Shown: in pieces, positions 1 to 7,314 of the stretch
Position numbering within the stretch: the stretch's first letter is position 1
How the letters are laid out: each line of letters begins with the position of its first letter
Virus record (IMG/VR): IMGVR_UViG_3300006108_000057
Coordinates: 1 to 24,749 of that record
DNA length: 24,749 nucleotides
Strand: one strand, 5' to 3'
From: a virus
Position numbers and translations under genes: made by a program
The notes under the pieces: model-generated
What the model was told of the DNA's origin: nothing
Database searches by the model: none
The model's input: the letters and a program-made list of their open reading frames with translations, nothing else

Positions 1-78
1 TTGATTGAGTTCATTGTATAAATCTCCTATAGATACGACCTTTCCATCTATAATTACAAGAGTTTGACTTTCAACCGA
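1..78 (-). other. Probable N-terminal end of an intein inside gp17
   Basis: From Ser264 of the gp17 frame the protein reads SVESQTLVIIDGKVV followed by SIGDLYNELNQ to the window edge. This fits the intein splicing block A pattern: Ser/Cys first residue, a T-hydrophobic-V strand, then D-G-K and I-x-D-L. It does not resemble the usual gp17 continuation, which goes into the nuclease domain after a GSxxTLI segment. The preceding extein (SERQFEQEFQ) is canonical. Only 26 residues are visible, so blocks B, F and G and any internal endonuclease lie outside the window. The alternative is a divergent uninterrupted gp17. Confidence 0.7.
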
Positions 79-867
79 TTGGAATTCTTGTTCAAACTGC
101 CTTTCCGAAGTGTTCCGAATCGTTTCTTCTTTCCATTTCTCATCACGACCTGGAACTTGTGACCAGTGAATTTCAAATGGAACATAGTTGTTTCTTTTAT
201 TGATTGCATCTGTCCAAATCTTATAGAACAGATTCATACCATTTGGTGTAGAAACAATAATAATCTTTGTTTTAGTACCAGCAGTAATAACTGGATAAAC
301 AGATGTAAAGAATTCGTATGCAATATTAGATGGTACAAATGCAAACTCATCTAAGAATACGATGTTAAATGATCCGGAACGTGCCGCAGAGGATGATGTA
401 GATGATGCAGTTATCTTTGATCCATTCTCTAATTCAATGAAACCTTTGTTCCAAGTGATCACACCTTGCTGTAACCACATAGGTAGATTTTCATATGCTA
501 ACTGAAGTTTACCTAGAATATCTCGTGCGGTATTACCTTTGTTAGCAAGAATGGCTACGTTGAACGAGTCTTGAAATAGAATGGTCCAGAGAAGATATGT
601 TACGGTAGTAGTGGTTTTACCAACCTGCCGAGGACATTTGGTGATAACGAATCTATTATTGTGGAATGTCTCAATCATTTCCTTTTGAAAATCATACATC
701 TTAAAAGGAACTAAACCGTGATCCAATGTGATGATTTTTACATACTTGGCAAAATAAATTGGATCACGAGAACATTTAATATACTCATCAATTTGTTCTT
801 GAGTATACGGTAATTCAATTCCTGCTCGTTTTAAGAGTGGATTGTCACGGTAACTGATAGAACTCAT
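1..867 (-). CDS. 17: Terminase large subunit gp17, 5' part (interrupted by probable intein, truncated by window)
   Basis: DNA-packaging motor ATPase/nuclease of T4-like phages, acting at the portal of the prohead. The frame is open from ATG at 867-865 to base 1 (289 codons, no stop). Visible in order: an adenine-binding glutamine motif (MYDFQKEM, about residues 57-64), Walker A CPRQVGKTT (78-86), Walker B with catalytic acid IVFLDEFAF (169-177), and a coupling motif IIIVSTPNG (202-210). This is the complete N-terminal ATPase domain; the RNase H-like nuclease domain should follow but is not reached. At residue 264 the expected continuation of a QEF..C.F.GS..TL-type segment is replaced by an intein-like sequence. 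The start codon overlaps the gp16 stop by 4 bases (ATGA), implying translational coupling. The T4 family assignment is very secure; the part beyond residue 263 is discussed separately. Confidence 0.96.
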   Translation of the reverse strand, partial: MSSISYRDNPLLKRAGIELPYTQEQIDEYIKCSRDPIYFAKYVKIITLDHGLVPFKMYDFQKEMIETFHNNRFVITKCPRQVGKTTTTVTYLLWTILFQDSFNVAILANKGNTARDILGKLQLAYENLPMWLQQGVITWNKGFIELENGSKITASSTSSSAARSGSFNIVFLDEFAFVPSNIAYEFFTSVYPVITAGTKTKIIIVSTPNGMNLFYKIWTDAINKRNNYVPFEIHWSQVPGRDEKWKEETIRNTSERQFEQEFQSVESQTLVIIDGKVVSIGDLYNELNQ

Positions 868-1295
868 TCTTTACCTTTGAGTAACGCCGAAAGGTCTTTG
901 GTACTTCCTAGGAAGATTGCTTTATCTATAGTTGTATTGTTCACTTCTTTCTTACCATTCATATCACGCATTTGTTTCTGTATATTCAATAGTTCTTTGT
1001 TTGCATCTACCATGTTTTTCAATAATGTACCAAAAACTTCAAATGCTCTTGGATGCTCAGATTCTCTGGCAATTCTAAGAATATCTTCCATTGCTTCTTT
1101 GCCTTGATCAATAATACCTTGAAGATTCTCACGAGATTGTTGATAATCATCAGATAAATCATCTTCTACATTGATAGGTAAAGATGGTTTTGCTGGAACT
1201 ATTTCTGTTTTAGGTTCAACAGGTTTGATTTCGGTAGGTTCTATACCAAATATTTCATCCATATTTTTTTCAAATTTGCTCATAGATTTACTCAA
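864..1295 (-). CDS. 16: Terminase small subunit gp16
   Basis: Small terminase of the T4 type, the ring-forming DNA-recognition and regulatory partner of gp17. At 143 residues it is close to the T4-like size. Diagnostic sequence is the central segment DDYQQSRENLQGIIDQG followed by EAMEDILRIA, then ESEHPRAFEVFGTLLKNM and NKELLNIQKQM: the paired central helices of the family with the hallmark HPRA(F/Y)EV motif. The N-terminal third is acidic and proline-rich and probably flexible. ATG overlaps the gp15 stop (ATGA) and its own stop overlaps the gp17 start (ATGA), so 15-16-17 form a coupled string. Nothing is broken. Confidence 0.93.
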   Translation of the reverse strand: MSKSMSKFEKNMDEIFGIEPTEIKPVEPKTEIVPAKPSLPINVEDDLSDDYQQSRENLQGIIDQGKEAMEDILRIARESEHPRAFEVFGTLLKNMVDANKELLNIQKQMRDMNGKKEVNNTTIDKAIFLGSTKDLSALLKGKE

Positions 1296-2377
1296 TCAGT
1301 TATATTGTATTCTGTAATAATTGTATTAACCGTATAATTATTTGCAGTATTTATGGAACCAAAGTCGATAATAGTACTACTGGTATTAGGTGTAGCAATA
1401 CTACCATAATCAACTACTGGAACAATTTGTTGTACTGGTATTGTATTGGCAATTTCTGGATTAGGATACACATCAATCTCAACATATTTTTGTGGTACAA
1501 AATTATAGGATGAGAAAGTGTAACTTGCATTAGACTGGAGACCAATAATAGGTCTACTTGATATAAAATTACCATTAATATTAGTTAATGTTAATTTGTT
1601 TCCATGAATATCTGAAACAATAGCCGTTGCAATAGAAGTACTAGGAGAATGACCTTGATAAACCATCTCACTAATTTTATATGTACCTGTACCTGACGCA
1701 TGATTAATTGAGAACTCGACGGCATCTTGGTCTGTGATCATTTGATAGATAGATGTAATTGAGTGTGTAATAATACTTGAACTACTTGCCTGACCAAATA
1801 TATAACCTTTCACCGTAAAGTTTAGTGTCCAAATGACGGATCGTGTATCATGGTCTCTGTCACCTTCATAATCCACTTCATAAGTTGTTGAATTTAATAC
1901 AACAGGTAGTTCTTTAATAATACCCATTTCAGGTATCATATTGACTTTGACTGTATAATCTGGTGTAAAGAAAGGTAAAATATGCTCAATAATTTGTGTA
2001 CCATCTTCAATATTTCTGACATAAAGATACAATGAAAAGTCAAAATTATAAGGTACTGGATTATATTGTGATATTAATCCGGTAGGTGTTTGTGCAAAGT
2101 TTTTAACATTTGTATTTTGTTTTCGTGATGAATCATATGAAATACCATTCATCTCATATGACATTCTAGGTAAAGTCATCATCACTTTTTTATCTAAATC
2201 TGGATCAGCCTGAATTCGCATCACATATCTTTCTTTTGATGCATAAGTGATGGGTACAAGAATATGCTCGTATTCCATCATGTTTTCGTCATATCTTGTC
2301 AATGTGATGTTATCAAATAGATCACCAAACGCCACAATAATTTTACGAATGGCTCTATTATAAGTTGTTTTTGCCAT
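1292..2377 (-). CDS. 15: Tail sheath stabiliser / tail terminator gp15
   Basis: Caps the tail tube and sheath and contacts the neck in T4-like virions. N-terminal family features: a short basic start followed by VAFGDLFDNI and a MMEYEHILVPITYASKERYV-like strand region (residues 34-53), then an RIQADPD segment. At 361 residues it is longer than T4 gp15 (272). The extra length lies in the C-terminal third: residues about 228-293 form a small domain (GTGTYKISEMVYQG ... NINGNFISSRPIIGLQSNA) that also occurs in gp14, and a low-complexity tail rich in V, I, N and T follows. The start codon overlaps the gp14 stop (TAATG). Order and N-terminus make the assignment firm; the role of the added domain is unknown. 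Confidence 0.9.
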   Translation of the reverse strand: MAKTTYNRAIRKIIVAFGDLFDNITLTRYDENMMEYEHILVPITYASKERYVMRIQADPDLDKKVMMTLPRMSYEMNGISYDSSRKQNTNVKNFAQTPTGLISQYNPVPYNFDFSLYLYVRNIEDGTQIIEHILPFFTPDYTVKVNMIPEMGIIKELPVVLNSTTYEVDYEGDRDHDTRSVIWTLNFTVKGYIFGQASSSSIITHSITSIYQMITDQDAVEFSINHASGTGTYKISEMVYQGHSPSTSIATAIVSDIHGNKLTLTNINGNFISSRPIIGLQSNASYTFSSYNFVPQKYVEIDVYPNPEIANTIPVQQIVPVVDYGSIATPNTSSTIIDFGSINTANNYTVNTIITEYNITD

Positions 2378-3324
2378 TATATTTTTCCAAATGCATTAGT
2401 TTCAGATATATCTGTAATATTGTTTGCTTGCGTGTTGATATATTTGTTATCGTAACCATCATGTCTATTTTGATTTTCAAGAGTATCGTAGTTAACCAAA
2501 ATGTATTGAGCATTACTGGATGCACCAATGACAATAACATTATCCAAGAAATCACCAGATATATTTGCAATTGTCAATGCATTTTGCTGAGGTATCCACT
2601 CTTGAACAAATGCAATTGAGGTTGCATTGTTGGAAGTACCATCTGGTGATTGGAAAACATATTCTGATGGAATATAAGTTCCTGTTCCTGCACCAGTATT
2701 TAAGGTAAATGAATATGAATCATCTTGAAGGATACTATCAATCATTTCGTTACCCGTGTTAATCATCTCATTAGAGTACTTGAACTTCTCTAGTGATAAT
2801 TCATAAAAATAAGGAACTGATCTACCTAGTGTTGCAAAATCTTTATTCTGATCTACAAATTTAATTTCGTATAATTCACCCGTACCATTCAGAAAAGGTA
2901 CAAAAATTAGATCACCTTCAAGTGGTCTTGTATGTATATTCTGTGGTATTCTTTCTGAGAATGTTCTCTTGGAAACAATTACTTTAACTTGATTCCGGAT
3001 TTCAAGACCAAATTTGGAAAAGAACTCTTGTTCTCCCATGTAATCTTGAGAACTGCTGAGGTACATTTCCATAGGATAATGTACGGTAAAAGTCTTTAAT
3101 GGATCTTCACCAAAGAGTAAATCACGAGCAGATTCGTTTGAGTTGGGTACATAGAATGCATCAAATCCCATGATCTTAATTGATTCGACAATAAGATCCT
3201 CCACGATTCTCTGTTCGTTATATTTGGCATTATAATTATTAAAGTATTGGGATCCCATTAAATTTATGTCTGTAATATTAAAGTTTACTAAATAAGTGTG
3301 TATCGCCGGATTCGTGGTCCGCAT
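2377..3324 (-). CDS. 14: Neck protein gp14 (head completion)
   Basis: Head-completion/neck protein that joins the filled head to the tail. 315 residues. Recognised by an N-terminal region ending in EDLIVESIKIMGFDAFYVP (42-60) and RDLLFGEDPL (67-76), then EFFSKFGLEIRNQVKVIVSK (100-119) and a PLEGDLIFVPF strand (134-144). Residues about 211-280 carry a domain similar to one in gp15 (AGTGTYIPSEYVFQSPDG ... IANISGDFLDNVIVIG). The ATG is preceded by a weak TTAGGG ribosome-binding sequence. Between this gene and gp13 sits a divergent HNH gene, so gp14 is separated from its usual upstream neighbour and a late promoter for it is not obvious. Confidence 0.92.
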   Translation of the reverse strand: MRTTNPAIHTYLVNFNITDINLMGSQYFNNYNAKYNEQRIVEDLIVESIKIMGFDAFYVPNSNESARDLLFGEDPLKTFTVHYPMEMYLSSSQDYMGEQEFFSKFGLEIRNQVKVIVSKRTFSERIPQNIHTRPLEGDLIFVPFLNGTGELYEIKFVDQNKDFATLGRSVPYFYELSLEKFKYSNEMINTGNEMIDSILQDDSYSFTLNTGAGTGTYIPSEYVFQSPDGTSNNATSIAFVQEWIPQQNALTIANISGDFLDNVIVIGASSNAQYILVNYDTLENQNRHDGYDNKYINTQANNITDISETNAFGKI

Positions 3325-3328
3325 ACAC
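3298..3328 (+). promoter_or_regulatory. Stem-loop upstream of HNH gene, overlapping gp14 start
   Basis: GTGTAT pairs with ATACAC around an inner CGGA/TCCG stem with single-base bulges and a 7-base loop. It lies about 12 bases before the AAAGGAG ribosome-binding site of the plus-strand HNH gene (ATG 3355) and also covers the gp14 start codon on the other strand. A translational-control role is inferred by analogy with hairpins before T4 endonuclease genes. Confidence 0.4.
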
Positions 3329-3354
3329 CCTAATACTGTAAAGGAGTATCAGCC

Positions 3355-4101
3355 ATGTCTATACACTATTTAGACAACAAATATACCAAATGGTATTACA
3401 ACATCATTACCAAAGCGCAGAACCGAGTTACCGAAGAGTATACGGAAGAACACCATATTATTCCTAAAAAAATTGGTGGCAGCAACAAAAAAGAGAATAT
3501 GGTAAGATTAACCGTGCGTGAACATTATATTGTTCATCATTTGTTAATTAAGATGCTTAAAGGTGTACCAAAAAAGAAAATGGTACATGCATTTTGGTGT
3601 ATGAGTCACACTCGTGAAGAGATAAAGTTAAATAACCGACAGTATGAATACTTGAAAAAGATATATGCGGAAATGCAGTCGGAATTATCCAGAGAAATAT
3701 GGAATAGACCTGGACATAAAGAGAAGATGCGATTGATTCAGAATGATCCTGAATATATTAAGAATCAAAGTGAGAAAAAGAAAGAAAGATGGAAAGATGA
3801 AGAATATAGAATCAAACAAGAATCAATTAGAACGAGTGAAGAGTTTAGAACTAAGTTGTCGGCAATAAGAAAAGAGAATTGTGCGACACAAGAGTTTAGT
3901 GATTGGGCTAGAAACTTACATGTTGAAAAATGGTATGTATGTCATCCGGTACATACTGGTGGTAAAGAAATACTCATAGAACACTTGACTAATTTTTGTA
4001 AACAAAATGGATTAAGTCAAGGCAATATGGGTGCGATTGCTCGTGGTACTGGAGGAAGAAAACAACACAAAGGATGGACCTGCAGAAAGTTTAATTCATA
4101 A
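3355..4101 (+). CDS. HNH homing endonuclease (free-standing)
   Basis: A 248-residue HNH nuclease. The motif is clear: EHHIIPKKIGG (residues 32-42, His33/His34), Asn48, then REH with His57 and HHLL (61-64), a beta-beta-alpha metal fold. The middle is lysine/arginine-rich with NUMOD-like repeats (e.g. NRPGHKEKM, RTSEEFRTKL). The end, HLTNFCKQNGLSQGNM ... HKGWTCRK, looks like the helix-turn-helix DNA-binding module at the C-terminus of phage HNH enzymes. ATG is chosen because AAAGGAG lies 8 bases upstream. It is the only plus-strand gene in the window, convergent with gp13 (11-base overlap) and divergent from gp14. It is paralogous to the gene at 22981-23733. The likely role is selfish homing into phages lacking it; the target is unknown. 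Confidence 0.93.
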   Translation: MSIHYLDNKYTKWYYNIITKAQNRVTEEYTEEHHIIPKKIGGSNKKENMVRLTVREHYIVHHLLIKMLKGVPKKKMVHAFWCMSHTREEIKLNNRQYEYLKKIYAEMQSELSREIWNRPGHKEKMRLIQNDPEYIKNQSEKKKERWKDEEYRIKQESIRTSEEFRTKLSAIRKENCATQEFSDWARNLHVEKWYVCHPVHTGGKEILIEHLTNFCKQNGLSQGNMGAIARGTGGRKQHKGWTCRKFNS

Positions 4102-4864
4102 ACCATTCTAGTGGAGGTCCAAAATTAGTTTCCATTTCTTTCTCTAGTCTTTCAATCTCATCAACTGCTTCCTGGTATGTTTGCTGACCATTGAGTGTAA
4201 CACCGCCGGGTAATTGTATACCACCAAACTTCTTCATATTGTTACCCCAATCTCTTTTGATGAGTTGAGTGGCATATTCTTTTAACCAACGGTCATTCCA
4301 AACTCTATGATATACATCCGGATTGATGACCGCATAACACTCAGCAACAACAACTGTTCCTGCGGGGGCTTCAGAATATCCCCACGCCCATTCGATATAC
4401 AATCTTTGCATATGTCTTTGAAAACGAATAGGAACTTCACCAGTAAACATGATCTCTAAAGACCTTAAGTGTTGCTGCGTAAGAGCATAGTTAATATAAC
4501 TTGCAGAAGTGAAATCCATGAGCTCATTTAATCTTAACTGATATCTGAGGTCAAACATTGAAACTGTTGCCTGCGAATCAGTCACTGGAAATATACGAGT
4601 AACACCAGTAATCTCCATAGGATTACCATCAGCATCCGTGGAACCACTTAAATCCAAATATTTCTGAGCAATATCCGAATCTTGAATTGCTTTGATGTAA
4701 TACACTTTCTGTAGACCATCATAGTGATAATCCTGGAAATATTGAATAGCATCATCAATGCGTTGCTGTACAGTATCTGGATCGACATTTATGTCTATAA
4801 CAGGAAATCCCAATCTGCGTAAACAGTAATCGGTAAACTCATCTCTATTCGTAATTGCTGCCAT
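4091..4864 (-). CDS. 13: Neck protein gp13 (head completion)
   Basis: T4-like neck/head-completion protein that attaches to the portal after packaging. 257 residues (T4 gp13 is 309). The family signature is at the N-terminus: DYCLRRLGFPVIDINVD (12-28), then QQRIDDAIQYFQDYHYDG (33-50), which follows the pattern of cyanophage and other T4-like gp13 proteins. ATG at 4864 is preceded by TGAGGAT, and a TATAAATA late promoter lies 29 bases further upstream, so this gene begins the neck/terminase transcript. Its 3' end is overlapped by 11 bases by the opposing HNH gene, so read-through from either side would make antisense RNA. Confidence 0.9.
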   Translation of the reverse strand: MAAITNRDEFTDYCLRRLGFPVIDINVDPDTVQQRIDDAIQYFQDYHYDGLQKVYYIKAIQDSDIAQKYLDLSGSTDADGNPMEITGVTRIFPVTDSQATVSMFDLRYQLRLNELMDFTSASYINYALTQQHLRSLEIMFTGEVPIRFQRHMQRLYIEWAWGYSEAPAGTVVVAECYAVINPDVYHRVWNDRWLKEYATQLIKRDWGNNMKKFGGIQLPGGVTLNGQQTYQEAVDEIERLEKEMETNFGPPLEWFMN

Positions 4865-4892
4865 ATAATCCTCAGATTGAATGTTGTATATC

Positions 4893-4900
4893 TATTTATA
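4893..4900 (-). promoter_or_regulatory. T4-type late promoter for gp13
   Basis: Exact TATAAATA on the minus strand (TATTTATA as given), 29 bases before the gp13 start codon and downstream of the terminator at 4939-4968. This is the consensus -10 element used by sigma gp55 in T4-like phages. No -35 is expected. Confidence 0.8.
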
Positions 4901-4938
4901 TCACGAGTATCAAGAGTAGTACTTATGTGACCAAATGA

Positions 4939-4968
4939 AAAACCTCTCCGGATTAGCAGAGAGGTTTT
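4939..4968 (-). terminator. Intrinsic terminator after the chaperone-like gene
   Basis: AAAACCTCTC pairs perfectly with GAGAGGTTTT (10-base stem) around a 10-base loop. On the minus strand the stem ends in a run of five U, which would stop tail-fibre transcripts before the gp13 promoter. The flanking A and T runs could make it bidirectional, which would also stop plus-strand transcription that reads past the HNH gene. Confidence 0.82.
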
Positions 4969-5017
4969 GGTAAAAACCCAACAGGTTCTTAGTGATGACT
5001 CAGATTATGCTGATATA

Positions 5018-5545
5018 TTATTTGTTTGCTTCTGCTGCCGCTGCTGCATCTGGATCTAATGGCCATGATACAGATACTGCCTGAAGTGCTGCCATATCTG
5101 CTGCACCATTGATTGCAGTAATTACAGTATTAGTTGTTGTACGAATACTGGCTCTCCATGTTGACCATTCTGCTGGTACTGGAGTTGCTGATGATTCTGC
5201 TGCACGAGTAACCATCCAGTCACTTGGTGAAAGAATGCTGTGTGCTGCTGCTTTGATTGCTGCAACCATTTCTGCTTTCTTTGCAGTCAAATCTTTAGGT
5301 GTAGCAGTGTAAGATACAGTAACAGTATTGGATGCAGAATCATACACTGGTGCATTTTCTGAAACCCAATAGAATCTGTCATCAGCACGGTCAGATTTGA
5401 TTACATCAACCATACCAATTGCTGCTTTATCTTCTGGTGTTGCTAGGTTGCACCAGTTAGCAGGATATTGAATATCATTGAGAGTGAATCCAGTATTTGG
5501 TGATACCATCTGAATGATTTCGTTGTTTTGTACTATTGCGAACAT
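5018..5545 (-). CDS. Phage tail assembly chaperone-like protein
   Basis: 175 residues. The C-terminal half, about 87-165, holds a SILSPSDWMVTRAAESS segment followed by VPAEWSTWRASIR. This resembles the SDW ... W..(W/Y)R.(A/S)(L/I)R pattern of phage tail-assembly-chaperone-like proteins found next to tail-fibre genes in many caudoviruses. The N-terminus (MFAIVQNNEIIQMV) looks like the short beta start common to these proteins, and the end is alanine-rich (DPDAAAAAEANK). Start supported by TTAGGAG seven bases upstream. It is the last gene of the fibre block and is followed by a terminator. A role in fibre folding or attachment is inferred from position and family resemblance only. Confidence 0.6.
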   Translation of the reverse strand: MFAIVQNNEIIQMVSPNTGFTLNDIQYPANWCNLATPEDKAAIGMVDVIKSDRADDRFYWVSENAPVYDSASNTVTVSYTATPKDLTAKKAEMVAAIKAAAHSILSPSDWMVTRAAESSATPVPAEWSTWRASIRTTTNTVITAINGAADMAALQAVSVSWPLDPDAAAAAEANK

Positions 5546-5576
5546 TTGTTTCTCCTAAATTATATTCGTGATGAGT

Positions 5577-5584
5577 TATTTATT
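5577..5584 (-). promoter_or_regulatory. Possible late promoter (one mismatch)
   Basis: AATAAATA on the minus strand, one base from the TATAAATA late consensus, 32 bases before the start at 5545. It sits at the very 3' end of the preceding endonuclease gene. Spacing matches that of the exact copy before gp13. Confidence 0.4.
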
Positions 5585-5585
5585 A

Positions 5586-6293
5586 CTATATTTCTATTGG
5601 TTTAGAAAAGCATTCAGTGTGACCATTAAAGGTTTTAGATGGTCTATATCTATATTGTTTATTTGCTCGTTTTAATTCTTTCTCTTTTAAGTATATATCA
5701 AATAATTTACCTGTAACTTTTTCATGATAAACCATTTCATATGGTATTTTTCTGATGCGGCCTTCAATAGTGTCTCTAGTGATTCCAATCTTCCAGAAAT
5801 GTTCAATACCATCAGTAAACTCTATTAAGTATAATGTAGCATCTATTTCTTTTAGGTGTGGCTTCTTATTAAAAGTTTCATACTGCATAAAACCATTATT
5901 CAATTTAGAACAACTCGGACAACCATGTGTATTATGTAGAGATGCCCATGCCATACGTTCAAATACTAAATTGCATGTTAAACATTTAAATTTGCATTTA
6001 CTATCTATACCATTATAATCAGAAAGCAATTCAAATCCATTTTCTTTTAGTTTAACATTGACATACTCAATATCATGTTTATTTTTTCTACCTTGATTTG
6101 GTGCAGTAACTTCTTTTCTATAACAACCACATGATTTAGTGTGTCCATTTCTCAACTTTTTACCTTCAACCACTGTTTCATTACCACAATCACATTTACA
6201 TAACCAAGTTGCACGTCCCGTATTACTGTCTACCCTTTCAATTATCGATAATCGGCCAAATTTCTGGCCAGTCATATCAATTACTTTAGACAT
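5586..6293 (-). CDS. Zinc-finger/T5orf172 (GIY-YIG-like) putative homing endonuclease
   Basis: 235 residues from ATG at 6293. Residues 1-60 form the module MSKVIDMTGQKFGRLSIIER ... WLCKCDCGNE ... HTKSCGC (Cys32, 34, 36, 55, 57), frequent at the front of phage homing endonucleases. Residues 100-128 carry a second Cys cluster (CKFKCLTC ... CPSC). The C-terminal part, ATLYLIEF (152-159), FWKIGITRD (166-174) and GHTECF (224-229), resembles the T5orf172 branch of GIY-YIG nucleases, Glu227 being the likely catalytic acid. A longer in-frame form starting at TTG (6332) is possible, but ATG at 6293 fits better: it follows the preceding fibre gene's stop (TGA, 6297-6295) by one base and begins the conserved module. 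The reading of nuclease class is tentative; the endonuclease-like nature is fairly sure. Confidence 0.75.
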   Translation of the reverse strand: MSKVIDMTGQKFGRLSIIERVDSNTGRATWLCKCDCGNETVVEGKKLRNGHTKSCGCYRKEVTAPNQGRKNKHDIEYVNVKLKENGFELLSDYNGIDSKCKFKCLTCNLVFERMAWASLHNTHGCPSCSKLNNGFMQYETFNKKPHLKEIDATLYLIEFTDGIEHFWKIGITRDTIEGRIRKIPYEMVYHEKVTGKLFDIYLKEKELKRANKQYRYRPSKTFNGHTECFSKPIEI

Positions 6294-6294
6294 G

Positions 6295-7314
6295 TCATCT
6301 GGCCAAACTATATTTAAAAGGATTCTCCGCAAATGCGGCGTATATGTAGGTGCCGCCAGACGTATTTGTTAAATTTCCACCAGGTGTACGACACTTAAAA
6401 CCATTAGACAAGATGTCAAATTGATTATCAGTTAGTTCTGCACTTGAATTATCTGCCAGTAAATAATTAGTTATTGAATTGTATGTTCCTCTTGAAGTAT
6501 CAATCATTCCCCAATCAGAAGTTGCATCTGATCTTTTGATAAGAATAAAACGTGGTCTTAGCCCAGTATACACAAACGGCCCGGAAGTTGATCCATTTCC
6601 TGTATAGCTACCAAACGCACTGTATCCGGGTATGGCTGCGAAGCAGTAGGCAATTAGTTTTTGTGCAGTCGTAGTATTAAGATTTCCTTGGCGCAAAGTA
6701 AACACAGTTGATGTTGGTGATGTGCTTGACCAAACATTACTTGGAGTCTGTTGTGCCGCAGTTGTGTTTAAAACAATGTATGCGGTATTTCCAAGAGAGG
6801 CGTGATAGCAATACCATCCATCAACATAATCTCTATTTTTAATAATAATAAAACTAGGAGCAACACCTAGACCATGCCCCATAGTTGCGGCTGTACCCGA
6901 TGTATCTAAGCCAGTAAAACTAACCACACTAAACCCAGCCGTAGTATTCACGCTTACAGTGGATGTGATAGAGCCGTTGGTATTAGTAACCGCAGTACCA
7001 CCTGCTAACCAACACCAAGCAACATATGTGACACCTGAATTGTTATAAGTAGAATCAGATCCAAGTGTAAATCCGGTGGATGTAAATGCTGTTATGCCGT
7101 TAGAATCTGTTGATTCTGCATTAGTGGTATCTGAACTGATAGCCTTGGTTGATCCTCTTATACTATCAACTAACTTATGATCAGTTGCCGCAGACCGAGA
7201 TTTAATCCATACAAAATCAGGTTGAAAACCGACGGTAATAGTTTGTGTCGCTCCAGTACCTGTATAGGTGATAGCCTGCATGTATTTACGACCATCGTTT
7301 ATGGTTGTTGCCAT
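6295..7314 (-). CDS. Tail fibre/adhesin protein, DUF7483-like; probable detached C-terminal half of the LamG protein
   Basis: 339 residues. Two tandem copies of a beta-rich unit: the first has FQPDFVWIKSRSAATDHKLV (28-47), then WCWLAGG near 100; the second has GVAPSFIIIKNRD and further on RPRFILIKRSDATSDWGMID. It ends in AAFAENPFKYSLAR. In phage proteins I know of this type, such units follow a LamG/SPRY region ending in FKALNTYNLP within one polypeptide; here that half is the neighbour at 7917-9281 and an endonuclease gene lies between. The new start ATG (7312-7314) has AGAGAGGA upstream inside the endonuclease 3' end and overlaps it by 16 bases. It presumably still assembles on the virion as a host-binding part; whether the two halves associate is unknown. 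Confidence 0.75.
   Translation of the reverse strand: MATTINDGRKYMQAITYTGTGATQTITVGFQPDFVWIKSRSAATDHKLVDSIRGSTKAISSDTTNAESTDSNGITAFTSTGFTLGSDSTYNNSGVTYVAWCWLAGGTAVTNTNGSITSTVSVNTTAGFSVVSFTGLDTSGTAATMGHGLGVAPSFIIIKNRDYVDGWYCYHASLGNTAYIVLNTTAAQQTPSNVWSSTSPTSTVFTLRQGNLNTTTAQKLIAYCFAAIPGYSAFGSYTGNGSTSGPFVYTGLRPRFILIKRSDATSDWGMIDTSRGTYNSITNYLLADNSSAELTDNQFDILSNGFKCRTPGGNLTNTSGGTYIYAAFAENPFKYSLAR

Noticed and set aside
166-354. Small plus-strand open frames opposite gp17, the chaperone-like gene, the zinc-finger nuclease and the coiled coil (166-354, 5109-5312, 5755-6018, 21647-21880)
   Set aside because: Each lies wholly inside a well-supported minus-strand gene and shows no recognisable protein features.
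6294-6332. TTG start at 6332 for the zinc-finger endonuclease
   Set aside because: The extra 13 residues overlap the fibre gene, the codon is TTG, and the conserved module starts at the ATG at 6293 just after the fibre stop.
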